Shown here in pieces: positions 37,801-49,566 of a stretch of DNA of 64,000 nt. Each line of letters opens with the position of its first letter. The first letter of the stretch is position 1. The DNA is from Grifola frondosa (taxonomy: Eukaryota; Basidiomycota; Agaricomycetes; Polyporales; Grifolaceae), in the NCBI GenBank assembly GCA_001683735.1, contig LUGG01000006.1, positions 1,488,001 through 1,552,000 on the forward strand, given 5' to 3'. The notes under the pieces were generated by a model. The model ran no database searches. It had not been told where the DNA came from and saw only the letters and a list, made by a program, of their open reading frames with translations. The position numbers were made by a program, and so were the translations under genes.

Positions 37801-40269
37801 CCCCTGCGATGGCTGGCGGTGCGATGCTATACCATCGGCATCGAAGCCTCCAATGCAATATGCTTTGGAAGCGCTAGACTATGTCCAAGCCCTCCATTCG
37901 CGACCCACTACTGAAGGTTGGACTCTCATCAGCGAGAAGGACTTTCCTGTGCACCGGAAGCTTGCACCAGAAATATCACCCGTTATTCCCTACACAAGGG
38001 TGAGAAGGTGATCGAGGGCGTGTCTGCGGAAGAAATTGCATCTGTGGTGACGAGTTATGACTGTCGGAAACAGTGGGACACTCGCTTCGACTCGGTCAGT
38101 TTATTCGAGGCATTCGGTGCTGATGCACATACCTGCTTTGCCGTCATGAAGGGAGGGTTCCCATTCCGTGACAGGGGATTCTTCCTGGCCTCCTTGACTG
38201 CGCGAGAGAGCATCGCGCCAGCGCCTTCCCGGCGAAACACTAGTGAGGCAGAGCAGTCGAGCGACACTCGTGCCGCAATCTTCTGCGTAGCGGCTTCCTT
38301 CTCTCCAGATTCTGTCTCTTCCTTTGCGGCATCGAAGTACAACTCTTACATTCTCCCAGTTGGCCGAGTGTTTGTGGACGGTTGGATTTTGGAGACGCTC
38401 GACCCTTATGGGGCGGAGAATTTTGCAATTCCTTCCACTCGCTGCACACGAATCGTTGCAGTAGATTATGCGGGCTCCATTCCCGCTGCGGTAAACTCGA
38501 TGATCAACGGGATGCTGCCCAAGTCTATCCTCGCTGTCGAAACTTATATCAAGGGTCTTTCGCCCGCTCCGACAATCCGATTACCTGCGGTTGGTATATC
38601 ACTTGCTCAATCTACTGGAGATAGTCTTGTGCAGACGTCGTGGTCTCTGAAGCGTCGGGATCCCATCGAATGCTGGTTTAGCGACGTTTGATCCAGTGGT
38701 TCGTCAATATTGGAGCTTAGTCGTACTGAATGGCTCTGCGTTAGCGCCTGTCGTTCAGTCTTCCAACGACCGGACTCCCGGCCAAGTAGACTCCCTTTGA
38801 TTCCTAACAGTGGGGTGGAGGAAGGCCCACGGTCAGAAGCCGCGAGCGAAGGTTTACCTGCAGATTCTTCGCCGCAGCAACAGCAGACGGCCCCTGCACG
38901 ATCGCGTTCTCCACGCGCCCGTGACTCCGGACGCTCTACCACGATGTTCACCACCAGAGGGGAGGTGCGCGTTCCCATGGACCTCCTTATATCCGAGCTC
39001 ATTGTCGACTCCAAATCGTACATCGGCGGCTACGAGGTGAAAGTAAGATCGCGCATCCAGAAAAAGACAACCCGCGTATCGCTACCTCCATCTTCCGACA
39101 GTGCGTCGTCGGAGTCGGAGAATGTGTTGCCGATCTCATATGCTGCTTATACCTTGCCGCCATCACCACTGTATTCTGCCGGTCTGAATGCTGACCGACC
39201 TCCGCGACATCTTCTACGCTTCACACTGCCCACGGCCCAATATCAGGTGTCGACCATCCAAGATCCTCTCACCGGCGAGATTCGCAGCGCGCCGCCCAAG
39301 CCACAGTGGCTACTAGATCTGGAAGATAACCGAGCCATCATTGAAATTTGGGTCGGACCAGCCCTCTGGGCGGTTTACCGAAGGCGACAATGCTCACAGT
39401 CAATGGAACTACTGTGACTGTATTAAGCGAAAAGGAGTCGCTGAAGAGCCTTGGGAGAGTGAACTGCTCGACAGTAGAATCTCGAAAACAGACTTGCTTT
39501 CCAGGTAAGTACTATGCGGATCGGCATCGTTCATTGAAGATGATCGAGATCTTCAGATCGACCGACGGAGAAGAACAGTTTCCCGAGGAGCTGCAAACGC
39601 CGCTCGCCGTTGCTGAGTACCTCCTGGAGCCATCGGCACAGGTGTCGGAGACGGCTCCTCCGCCAGATACAAGTGAGACAGAAAATTCCCGTACTTTCCC
39701 AGAGGCGCGCCAAGAAGCTGCCGATAGCGTGAGTTGATAGAATTACTCCACCTGTAACGTTGTCACTCAAGTGCTATTTAGCATTCTTCTCTAGCAGTCT
39801 CTACCACCGAGCTACCGCCACCGGAATCGGCAACAAGTGGCCTAATGCGCTTCTTAAATGGCTATACCATCTATCCCAATCCGCTACTGCGGTTCACCAC
39901 TCAGTCTCGACGATCGAGTACGAATGTGAGCACAGTCACATCTGAGCTTGAACGTCGGTCCTCCACAGGAGAATCGAAGGGTTCCCAGAGCCTAGGCGCA
40001 CCCAGGCAGGGTACTATTATGTTGTCGCCGAGGGCGGTTACCAACTCGATGTATCCGTTATCGACGGTCGTTATCATCGCCCTTATCGCATTCCAATGGG
40101 ATCACTGCTTCGGTCGCTCCTCTCCCCTGCAGACTTCATCTATGTTGTGACAGACCAGAAGGAAATGGACAATATGAGCGGGGGTTGGAGGGAGATCAAG
40201 CGGCTGTTTGAGGTGAAGTATATCTTAGGTGGGTGGGACTTTCAGATTGCAGTTGTGCGCAGGCATTGA
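34801..40269 (+). CDS. Large multi-START-domain lipid-binding-like membrane protein; reading frame broken about ten times
   Basis: Exon 1 (34801-34817, MLDGTR) joins exon 2 at 34872: LRQSWYGALDDAQTHFRHLL. At least three START-like modules are visible. Module 1 is at about 34,870-35,800 (SWKSILATPELRREWDPAVE, ILEMIDPATRVSKVNFRLGW). Module 2 is at about 36,490-37,030 (AYWDKLYDDAVLLEDVNELT, VVLKTVYKSP, LQGWAIEAL). Module 3 is at about 37,950-38,600 (VVTSYDCRKQWDTRFDS, FAVMKGGFPFRDRGFFLASL, WILETLDPYG, VDYAGSIPAAVNSMINGMLP). Near the end a hydrophobic helix (TVVIIALIAF) and ADFIYVVTDQKEMDN precede the stop at 40267. The protein is clearly continuous in sense but changes frame near 35,358, 37,035, 37,070, 37,445, 37,525, 37,755, 38,005, 38,685, 39,365 and 40,095 without introns. 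It is either a decaying gene or poorly assembled. START domains bind sterols or phospholipids; its ligand is unknown. Confidence 0.7.
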
Positions 40270-40899
40270 GGCCAACTCTGGAGAGGACCTGAGCTAGATA
40301 CCTTAGTCTTAATTTTAATGGTTTAACTATGTCGTCGTATGCGTGAACGGCTGCAGCTAATATTGTTTACGGCATTCAGAGGCCGCCAATGAACAACTTG
40401 TCATGGGTAACAGTGCGAAACACCACTCTGTGACAAGCAGAGAACAAACACGAATTCCTTCCTGACACTAAGGTTGTAACACTATACACGACTAGGAAAC
40501 ATAAGGGAACGACAGGAAAACAAGACAACGCAGTAGGGTAACAAGAACTCGACAGCGGAAGGATCTAAACAGAAAGCTGAAGTATGTACCGACGGCGACG
40601 AACGGCTTTTGGCAGGCATAAATACAAATCATCCAGATATGTGCGAGGAACGGGTAAACGAGGCATAAGACGAGCAATTCCACAAGATAGCAACAACATT
40701 CAAATCCCAAGAGTCCGACGCCGTCGTCGAAGAACATGAGCAGCCCAACCAAACAAACCCCAACGTAGAACCAAACGGACACCAGTCGCGAACAGCACTA
40801 ACATGTACGACAACGTTGCCGCCGCAACCCCAGCACCACGTTGCTAGCACGAACACAAACAGCATCAGAGTTGCCACGCAAACACGGCGCCGACTCATT
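40270..40899. other. Intergenic between convergent START and LisH genes
   Basis: 630 bp of 3' flanks. Open frames here show no motif. Confidence 0.5.
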
Positions 40900-42094
40900 T
40901 CACTTGAGGTCCATCGAGACTGAATCCGGGTTGAACCACTCTCCAAAGTCACGCTCGAAATTGAGGTCACCATCTTGTCTGAAAATGGCAGACGGGTCGA
41001 ACTCGTCTAGTGTCGATGCGACTGACTGGATAAAGTCATTGGGGAAGAGGTTTGACGACATTGGATCAGAAGAGGTTAAGGATTGGTGGCTCATGGAAGG
41101 TGTGTTACTGAGGATAGATGATGGTGATGGCGCAGTCATAACGGTGGAGCTTGCACTCGGCGTCGGAGGCGCGGTGCTGCCTGGACCCATCCCTCCTTGC
41201 ATGGGGCCTTGGCCCTGGCTAATGCCCGACGCAGCATTCTGCGGGGAAGCGTCAAGGCGTCCGCTAGGTCCTGAAGGATCTAGGCCGCCTCCATCTTTGT
41301 TCTGGCCCGCTGCAGTCTTCGCGTTCATGCTTGGGGATGGCGGCGGTGGCATCATGCTCATGGGTTTGTTCTGTGCCATCCTGTTGCCCCGGCGGAACAG
41401 GAGCGCCCGTAAACGGAGCGGTCGACGGCCGCGACTGTGCTCCCGGGTCAGAGTTGAACTGCGACTCTGCAGAGGGCGAGCCTGCGTTGCCGGGGAGGAA
41501 GTTGTTGAGTGCGCCAGGCGGGATGTGTGTTTTATGTAGGTTGTGCATAGACTGGCGGTACTGGTGCATCTGGAAGCTCCCGTCAATGCCCGCTATCCCC
41601 AGCACTCGCGGCATACTAACCTGCGTGATCTGTGGATTCACCATACCTGCAGGCGGGTTCATCATTCCTGGACTCATCCCTGGGCTCATAGCATTGCCCA
41701 TTTGCTGTGCACCGGGCCCTGGACCCATCACGATATTCATCTGTGGATTCATGATCATCCCTTGAGGGAAGCCAGATATTGGCATCGGGCGAGAGCCTTG
41801 CATCCCATTCATCATCTGCTGCTGTCCACCGGGAGGGGGCCCGTGAGGGTACATGGGTGTCATCGGAGGCTGCGCCGGCTGTTCGGCGGGCGATCGGCGA
41901 ACGCGTTTCCTGTCAGGCGGTGAAGATTCATTCCTTGGCAGTTGTTCGGGCTGAAAGCGGTAGAGTGTCAATATGCACGACCTGTGAGAGTATGTTGTTT
42001 CGCTCGCACCTCCTGCCCGGGAGACGTACTATTCCGTTTGTTACCACGTTGTTGTTGTTGCTGTTGTTGTTGCTGCTGCTGCGCCTGTGACTGC

Positions 42095-42126
<32 letters not shown>

Positions 42127-42128
42127 TT

Positions 42129-42160
<32 letters not shown>

Positions 42161-43712
42161 GACTGAGGTGGTGGTTGTGTAGATTGTTGGGAGGCCTGCT
42201 GTATCTGGGGGTTGCGCTGCTGAGCATGTGGGGGCAAGCCCGGGTTGGACATTGATGGCGCGCCGTTTATATTGGTGCCAGGCTTCATATTTGGACGAGA
42301 ATTTCTCTGCCGCCATATCTGGCAAATGTGGTGCTGTGAACCAGTATCAGCACAACTCAGTCCCAACAAGGACAGAAATTCGAACCTTTTCCTCCAAGTT
42401 TAGACTGTTCAGGTCCTTGTCGCCACACCCGATCTCGGCTTTAATTTGATTCGCTTGCGGCGGCGGCATCCGCATGAACTCCTGTTCGATTTGTTGCGCG
42501 TTCGCCGCCACGCTCGGCGGCTGCCGCGCCGACATCGAAGGGCTCGGGGCCGTCAGCAGATGGTTCTGAGCGGGCGATCCCGGCTGGCTCGGCGACCTCC
42601 CCACAAGCGACTGGAACGCAGCCTGCGACGTCTGTTGACCTCCCATCCCTCCCGGCCCACCGCTCTGTGGCGGTGGGGCAGCATCCCTCCGCGGTTCATC
42701 TGCGTTAGCGGCTGCGACCCGCCCACCTGCCCAGCCCCGTCATCACGCTCGACGGCGCTTGCCCAGCGCTCCCGCCGTTATGCGGCGAATGCGCCATCGT
42801 CGGCGACTGGAACGGTGCGCCGTTCGCCCCTCGCTGCTGTGGGGGACCTCCCGATCGCTGGTTCGGAACCAGCCCCTGCTGCTGCGGCATGCCTTGGCCT
42901 TGCGGTGGTGGTGCGCCTCCGCCAGGAACTCCGCCGAAGGACCCGGACCCGTGATGCCGTTCGTTTGCGATTGGGGAACTCCGCCGGGGAACGGGATCGC
43001 GCCTTGCGTTCCGTTTGGCAGCGAGCCTTGTGTGGCGGGCAACGTCGAAATGACGCTGCCGCTCCCGCCGTTGGTCATCGGAGGCGCGGGGGGTTGTCGG
43101 GGCATTCCGTTCGCGGTATACCTTGCATGCGCGGCGCGCGCAGCCTGTTGCCGCTGTGCAGTCTGTGCCGCCTGGTGCTATGGAAGAAAAGACGACGGGA
43201 ACGCGGACGTCGCACGGTCGTTCGACTAGGTGAGGATATCGAAAGGAGACTCACCTGGGTGTAGAGGATCGCATCCTCGGATCCCGTTCCATTGCTCTTT
43301 GCTGTGAAAAGAACCCGAATACGCTCCACCATCTGTGGGAACAGAGTCAGCGATGGCGCTGAGAGCCATGTCCGCGAGACGCGGAGTGCGCGGAGCTCAC
43401 TCGAAAAGTAAGCCCTGGCGGGCGTTGATGGGCGGTTGAGAGTCCTGGGGGATATTGGCTTCGTGGCGTAGCGCATCGGCGGCAGCGCGGAAGCCGCGTT
43501 TGTGGAAGTAGTCGTAGATGTAGATGTTGAACCTAACGCGAGTGCGGCGGTCAGCGCGCGGGGAGAATGCGGCGACGCAAATACGCAAATACGCACATTC
43601 TATCGCCATCCCACGAGCCCGAGGTAGGCGATTGTTGCTGCTGCGTCTGGTTAGATTGAGAATCGGACGAGTTGGGCGATCTCGGAGGCCCGGACGGTGC
43701 GTCTGACGACAT
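40900..43712 (-). CDS. LisH-domain (Flo8/Som1/LEUNIG-like) transcription regulator with poly-Q tract
   Basis: Flo8/Som1-type proteins act with co-regulators in morphogenesis. ATG 43712 starts MSSDAPSGPPRSPNSSDSQ. The LisH/LUFS block is split by introns: FNIYIYDYFHKRGFRAAADA, LRHEANIPQDSQPPINARQG, LLFE, then WWSVF.VLFTAKSNGTGSED, AILYTQ. A long Gln/Pro/Met/Gly-rich region follows, including a run of more than 40 mostly Gln codons (about 42,040-42,165). The C-terminus has the conserved FERDFGEWFNPDSVSM and stops at 40900. One-base breaks appear at about 43,315 (TGG codon), 42,730 and 42,675; at all three the duplicated pseudogene at 53,385-54,375 keeps the frame. A one-base excess at about 41,385 is also likely. 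The gene is probably functional with assembly errors; this needs reads. Confidence 0.8.
42040..42165 (-). repeat. CAG/CAA poly-glutamine tract
   Basis: Near-continuous CTG/TTG triplets on the + strand encode glutamines, with a few Ala/Ser interruptions, in the LisH-domain gene. A length-variable microsatellite is expected here. Confidence 0.9.
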
Positions 43713-44348
43713 CCTGACGAAATGTCCAGCTGGACTATAGGATAGTCATGAGAGTCAGCAGGACAGAGGGCAATGCGCGATAAAAGACGCACCTGCCTAC
43801 GGGCGATAAAGAAAAAAATGAAGCAACGGTCCCGCGGCGAGGCGGTGTGATTATACAAGAGGGGGGAGGTGATGGATGCGATGGATACAGATGGGGATAT
43901 ATTTTACAGCGCGAGGTGCTGATCGTCGGGGGAACAGCGAGCAGGGCAGATGGTATCGCCTGAGATGGGAAGGAAGCTGACGGCAAGTGCAAGAATCGGC
44001 GAGCTCGCTGCCTTCCGGCTTTGTCACGCGAGTCACACCAGGGTGACTGGTAGTAGCGCGCGCGGCGCTCGTTCTCAAAGAGAGTCTTCAAGTCCACACA
44101 GCTCGATCAACCGTCCACTCTGTCCACTCGATCGACTCTCTCTGTTCTCTGTCTCGTTGTGTCACTGCTCGAACCCACTCCAGTTCCTCGGCCCTGCACC
44201 GAATTCTCCCATCTCGCGCTCTCTGTCCGCTTGCTTGCCCGACTCCAACACTTCCAACTCGACCAACGCTCCAGTCTAGTCTCGTAACCAGCCGTTATAG
44301 TGGTAGTTGTGCACGGCGGCTGCGCCACCGGAAGAGTCCGGCGTAGAA
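43713..44348. promoter_or_regulatory. Upstream region of the LisH gene
   Basis: This stretch contains a pyrimidine/purine-biased leader and, around 44,150-44,250, a CT-rich stretch (GACTCTCTCTGTTCTCTGTC) in divergent orientation. Its inner part, to 44,085, is kept in copy 2 at 57,550-57,941. No other gene is seen. Confidence 0.4.
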
Positions 44349-44907
44349 CCAATCGGACATCGAAAAACCCCAGCACTACTACCACCTATAACGTCTGGTG
44401 ACTTTGGTATAGGCGGGGGGGGGATGGTCACGCTTTGTGACCGACCGCGTCAGATTGCTCTCAGCGACGCTCGAGATAGGCTACGTATGCACGGCCAAAT
44501 ACCACAAAATTCAACCGAGTGATCACCCTATGAGTTGAAAGAGCCAAGAGATCTGTCCGACGCCATTAAACATATCAAAAGTGCCCCGGTCTCCGTACTA
44601 CCAACGCTTAGTCAGCATCTGCCAATACAAGAGAGTAAGTACTGGGATGATAACAAATTACGACGAGATGAAGCAGAATCTGTCTCAGACCAATATACAT
44701 GACATAAATATGGTTAGGCAAATTTTTTCATTAATATTAAGGGCCAATTCGCAGAGTACATGCATCAAAATGACATGCGGCCGTGCACGACGCGACGCGT
44801 AGAGCGCGTCTTAAGGCACGTGAATGTGACCATCCCCCCCCGCCTATACCAAATTCACCAGACGTTCTCTCCCTCTGTGTGTTGGTGTTTTTCGATGTCC
44901 GATTGGG
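44349..44907. mobile_element. MITE-like element with about 80-bp imperfect terminal inverted repeats
   Basis: 44349-44431 and 44826-44907 are inverted copies. Both arms contain CCAATCGGACATCGAAAAA, ACGTCTGGTGA and a GGTATAGGCGGGGGGG...ATGGTCAC block; the middle of each arm differs. The inner part is AT-richer and non-coding. It lies in the interval of copy 1 that is missing from copy 2. A target duplication could not be fixed by eye. Confidence 0.6.
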
Positions 44908-47900
44908 GGTCCGAAGGGAGAGAACGGCTGGTTCCGAGACTAGCTCCAGTCCAGCTTCTTCTCGTGCTCTTCCTCCCCTCACAAGTGCTGCAAGTACACT
45001 CGCGCTACTTCTGTCCTCCCCGCCGTCGTTCGTACCTCCGCCCCGTCGTTCTCTACGCCCTCCGTCGTCCACGCATCACACTCCCCCGCCCTCTGCCTTT
45101 TCTGTTGCTCTGCCACCGCCCTGGACACCCTTTCGCATGTCGATGAACCCACATTGCCATATATGCAATGCTCCTAGTCTCCCCCATCGACGCTGCGTTG
45201 CCCGCACCCGTTCCCAGCGTGCGCTCCGTCCCGCCCGCGCGTCCTCAACCGTGAGCCCCGTTCCGTGCATTGCGTCGAACGTCCGGGGCAGTCCTTCAGC
45301 ACACACTGTGAACATTTCAGCAGCCTGTTCGTTCCCCGATATTACACACTCTCCACATGCCATCCTAACCAGGTGCCTAACCAAGTATGTACATTTTTTT
45401 CGTTCCTTCGTTACCCATCCAACGCTGAGCGCCGAACGCTGAACATCCGCTCTACTCCCAGCGCACGTCTCTTATCCCATTTCTCCATGCCCATCCCGCC
45501 GTGCCCACCCTCATGCGAATTCGCTCGACGCGCTCCGTGTCAAGCACACCGCCTGCTTGCACGCATGCGCCTCAACCCGCACAACGCCGACAACACCCAT
45601 TCCCTAAATTCATCTGTCTCGCGCGTCCACGCTCGCCGCCGCAGTCCGTCCGTCGACCACCAAATCAGTTCACACCACACCACGCTACAAACATTCTTGG
45701 TGGCATACGTCGACTAGCTCAACTAGATACAGTACCGATACACGCCGATCGCCCAACCGCCGCCTATGCATGCCATGACATGCCGCACGCACCCGTCCCA
45801 TCCACCCACAGTGCAATCGACGTGCTGAACGTGTCCAACATGTCCAATGCGTCCGCGTCAGCCCCACGACGACACCGCCTCTGGACCACCATATCACACC
45901 TGTCACCCGTCCCTTGCCCTCCCCACAACGTAGGACATCGACACTCCACATACCGTCTCCATCCAAACTTGACTGCCGTCACACCCAGCACACTTCATGT
46001 GTGTGTCACCGTGTCCGAACGCGCACGATGCGCATGCAAATCTGCTGATTCACTGCCTCGACGGCTCACCATGCCGCCAAAGTCCACAGTCGGCCCCTGC
46101 GCTGACAATGGTGCGGCGAACGACCGACCGATCGATCCTCGTCGTCGGGTCCAACGTGCGGCGCTCCGTTTCCATCCAGCTCCCCGCAACGCGCTCTTGT
46201 CTGCGGAAGCACACCACCGTCCGCATCATTTGCATCCACGTGTGATCTCATTCGTCCACGTGCTCCTTGACTTTGCACGGGTGGTGCGGCGTGTTCAGAC
46301 ACTAGTGCGTTGCGGGGACACCGGCGGTGTACTTCTGAGACACCGCCCGGATGACTCTCGTGTTGGTCCCGCGTTCAGTGCGTATGCGGTGTCCATGTCT
46401 CACGACGTCGACCGCGTGCCGCATGCCTTCACTGGCCGAGTGCACGCGGTTGGTGTCGGATGCTGCATTACCCAACCGCGCCTGCCCACCGTGGTGTATG
46501 AGAGCACCTCATGCTCTCTCGTTATCCCCACGCACATAGCACCGCCGTCTGCTCGTCGTCGAGTACGGACCTGAGATCGGCGTGACGCAGCGTGCGTCCC
46601 GCATTCCGGTACCAAAAGTATGTAGCTACTACGTACTCTAAGTTTGAAATACAGTCAATTGGATCTTTACACGAGCGGCGGCGACGGCGGCGTCTTACGT
46701 GGACGCTGCGTAGGCATGTGAGATGGTGCGAACAAGTGTGCGCGCGAGTCTCTGTCACGAAATCCCGGCAGAACACACACGTATGCAACGGTCGAGCGGA
46801 GGTGGGCGACGCGCATGCCATGTCGAGCATGCCGCACGTCGAGGTTGATGCTCCAGGCGTGCGTGGCGCGCTGTCGGATGGCGACAATCTGGTGAGCGAA
46901 TGGACCACTACCTCGAGCTCTGGCACTCACCATACTTGCACTAGGAACTCCGGGTGTGCTGCGTGAAATGACCATCAGCAGCACACCAGTCCACGTGCAC
47001 GACATGCAATATCAGACACGTACCTGCACACGCCGTCCGCGGTCCACGGATCCCTCCCAGACTCGCTCTTCTCCAGCACACAGGCATTGGCCTCGCCCCG
47101 TCGAACCGTCGACGACGCTCTGGATGCCCTGGTGTGGAAGGCGAGTCGTGCAGGCTCAGGCAGATCTGACTGTGCGACTTCATCAGCACCCGGTGAACAC
47201 CACATCCATATCCTCGCACTCACCTACCACATCGCACCCCCGAAGACGTTGACGGCACAGAGGATCTCAATCCCACCGAGGAAACAGACCTGAAGTGGCG
47301 ACGACGGCCACACAGGGATCGAGAACAGCTTCACACAGCGGGCGAGTGAGTCCGAGTGCGGGAGGGATGACGAAGGTGATGAACATCGCAGTGGACGACA
47401 GGACAGATCGAGCGGACGCACGTACGCAGCAGCACACCCTGCGTATTTATCCGTCCACTCATCTCGTCGCCCTCCCAATGCGACGGCCCTAAATCGTGCA
47501 CGGACACCCACGTCAGCCCCCGCATGCAGCGTGTGTATGTACCGCACCCCTGGATCGTCCTCGTGAATGGGCGCTCCGTTGCGACATGTGCGCGTCCCAT
47601 GACGCCTCGCCAAACCACGTCCGATCGCGAAGATGATTGGACATGTGCGGGCGAATGTGCTGTGTCTAACTGCTCGCCGCCTGCATGGGACTGGCGTGCA
47701 CATCCTGCTATTCATGTCCCTCCCCGATGGGTGTTCCCTGTAGCAATATCTTTCAAAAAATATACAATCGACACTGACACCTGAGGACACTCGCCGTGCT
47801 CGACTTTCGGGTGCCTAGCACTTTTTGAGCAGTGTGGCGAGATTGAGGATGAGATGGTTTTGGAGCGGACGGAGTTTCTGTTTGTTTGGGTATGGCGTGG

Positions 47901-48491
47901 TGATCGGATGGAGGAGACATGATGGGGAAGATGTTGTGTGAGGATCTGTCATCGTAGCCGACTTATTTGCAAATGATGGGAGCCAGTGGCACTTGAATTG
48001 CCGCATGGCACATGGGTTGAATGAATGGGTGTTCGATATTTGAAAGAACAGAATGCGTGTGGCTGTAGTTTACAGTCACTTAATTTGTACATACAAACTG
48101 AGGATTTGAAACCACTCTCACCACATATTCATGGACCCATGTTCGGTGCAGTTTCCATTGCGAACTACATGTCCCAAAATGGTAAGCTTTGATTGTGAGC
48201 GGCTGCTCGCATATGATCGCACCACCTCGTTTTCGACAATTTTGAGCCATTATTTCATGTTGCCATGGCCGGAACTTACAATGTGTATTTTAGATATGCA
48301 CTTGAATTTCTGAGACCACAGGAATTATTTTGGTATGTTTTGAATAAAATTAAGAGCTGTGTCAAGCAGTCGAGCCTTTGTAAATTTAACGTTGAGCACT
48401 CACATGGATATGACACCGTGGTTAATGAGCCGATGAGTATATACTGAATGGATCAAAGGTATGTACATAAATGAAACAAAAATTGGCCCAT

Positions 48492-48515
48492 TGCATGACA
48501 TTGTAATGTCATGCA
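48492..48515. repeat. Perfect 11-bp-arm palindrome (also at 62413-62436)
   Basis: TGCATGACATT-GT-AATGTCATGCA, identical in both duplication copies. Confidence 0.85.
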
Positions 48516-48768
48516 TAAATATATTCAACTTGTTCTCCAAAACTAATTCTCATTGTTGGATATCTGCATGTCAAGGTTTTGCTCAATCTGGCTATGATAT
48601 CGGACATATTTACCTCCGACAACCAAGATCTGTGTGATCTCAACAAACATCATCGGGTGACAGATTGGCTAACAATTGTCACACATTTCACGATCACTTT
48701 GACAACCAAGCAAATTTGAACCATTTGTCATAAAATGGCCACTATGAGCTCTGTAAACGTGTCCCAGA

Positions 48769-48824
48769 AAAATGGACAGCCTGAAAGAGCAGACAATTTT
48801 TTCTCTTCCAGACTGTCCAATTTT
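48769..48824. repeat. Imperfect hairpin at the right end of duplication copy 1
   Basis: The arms 48769-48789 and 48803-48824 are inverted copies around AAAATGGACAG / CTGTCCAATTTT. A similar hairpin is at the matching end of copy 2 (about 62,690-62,745). The duplication stops just after it. Confidence 0.6.
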
Positions 48825-49046
48825 GTTTGGGCATGTTGAGTAGGCATCTCACTTTCAATGGATGTTTTTGACATCCAGAAATTTTAAATTCACCTGAGTT
48901 CTCATTCCGATGTCACGACAGTTGGGTATCCATTGATCATGAGAGTGATTTGTTGACAAATGTCTCTGGATCATTTGTCATCTTGGCTGATGGTTGCTAC
49001 AATGTGATATTTTTGTCATCTTCCCACACAGTCTACTTCTCATGAC

Positions 49047-49566
49047 TGTTACAATTGATTGTAATGACTACCGGACGGGACGGCTACTGGTCACATGATG
49101 TGTGGCAGTGGCGCTACTTGTTTGCAGGACTTTGAAGGGTACGGACATATCCGGTGGCACTTTGTGCACATGACCAAGTACCCCGTATCATTTTCTTTTC
49201 TCACAATGCTGCGGCGCACGGACCAGTTGCTGCGTAGCAACATTTCATTGGACAGTATGTTATTTTTAGTTACCTGCGCACAGACCAGGCTCGCGCACGG
49301 ACCAGCTAACTACCTATAAATACTAGGCAGCATCATGTATATACCCCAGTTTGACCTCTTCATTTATACACCGTTGTTCACTCAGACCTTGCCTCTGCGT
49401 ATCTCCCCTCGCACTCGCACTCCGTCTCCCCTTTATCAGGGACTATCCATCAAGAAGGATCGTCAGTGACATCGTACTCGGTATAGACCAGTACAAGCAT
49501 CAAGGCCATTAGGACCACCAGTACCTTTGGTTACCAATTCAGGAACCTTAGGGAACGGTCTTAACA
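49047..49566. repeat. 5' LTR
   Basis: It contains CCTATAAATAC (about 49,312) as the likely U3 TATA box, followed by CATCATGTATATACC. It differs from the 3' LTR only by GCGGCGCACGG versus GCGGCCGCACGG as far as I can see. Confidence 0.92.

Larger units (their letters stand above)
42348..48835 (+). repeat. Segmental duplication, copy 1
   Basis: It matches 53,385-62,753 in the same orientation. Anchors: 42,348 with 53,385; 43,331 with 57,177; 44,085 with 57,941; 44,998 with 58,500; 46,600 with 60,110; 48,265 with 62,186; 48,835 with about 62,753. It covers the 5' part of the LisH gene and its upstream region. The interval 44,087-44,997 has no counterpart in copy 2. Confidence 0.85.
44998..48835. 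other. Gene-poor duplicated stretch without a recognised gene
   Basis: Long open frames exist (357 codons at + 45501-46574) but their composition is generic. The homologous frame in the copy at 58,500-61,730 is not kept. One minus-strand block is kept in both copies (YVCVLPGFRDRDSRAHLF, 46,790-46,740 and 60,690-60,640), as is a hydrophobic stretch near 47,390-47,330 (STAMFITF.IPPAL). These could be relics of a gene. From about 48,050 on, the DNA is AT-richer and non-coding. I cannot name any product. Confidence 0.4.

Noticed and set aside
42040..42165. Poly-Cys or poly-Leu reading of the triplet tract on the + strand
   Set aside because: The minus-strand poly-Gln reading is in frame with the LisH gene; the + readings are shadows.
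44349..44907. Possible CRISPR-like or tandem array from repeated GC blocks
   Set aside because: There are only two inverted copies; this is a terminal inverted repeat in a eukaryotic genome.
45501..46574. 357-codon open frame on the + strand
   Set aside because: The composition is generic, there are no motifs, and the corresponding frame in copy 2 (about 58,980-60,050) is broken and shifted. An open frame by chance in GC-rich DNA.
48265..48447. 60-codon frame identical in both duplication copies (also 62186-62368)
   Set aside because: Identity is explained by the general near-identity of this CpG-poor part; the flanking non-coding bases are equally conserved and no family is recognised.
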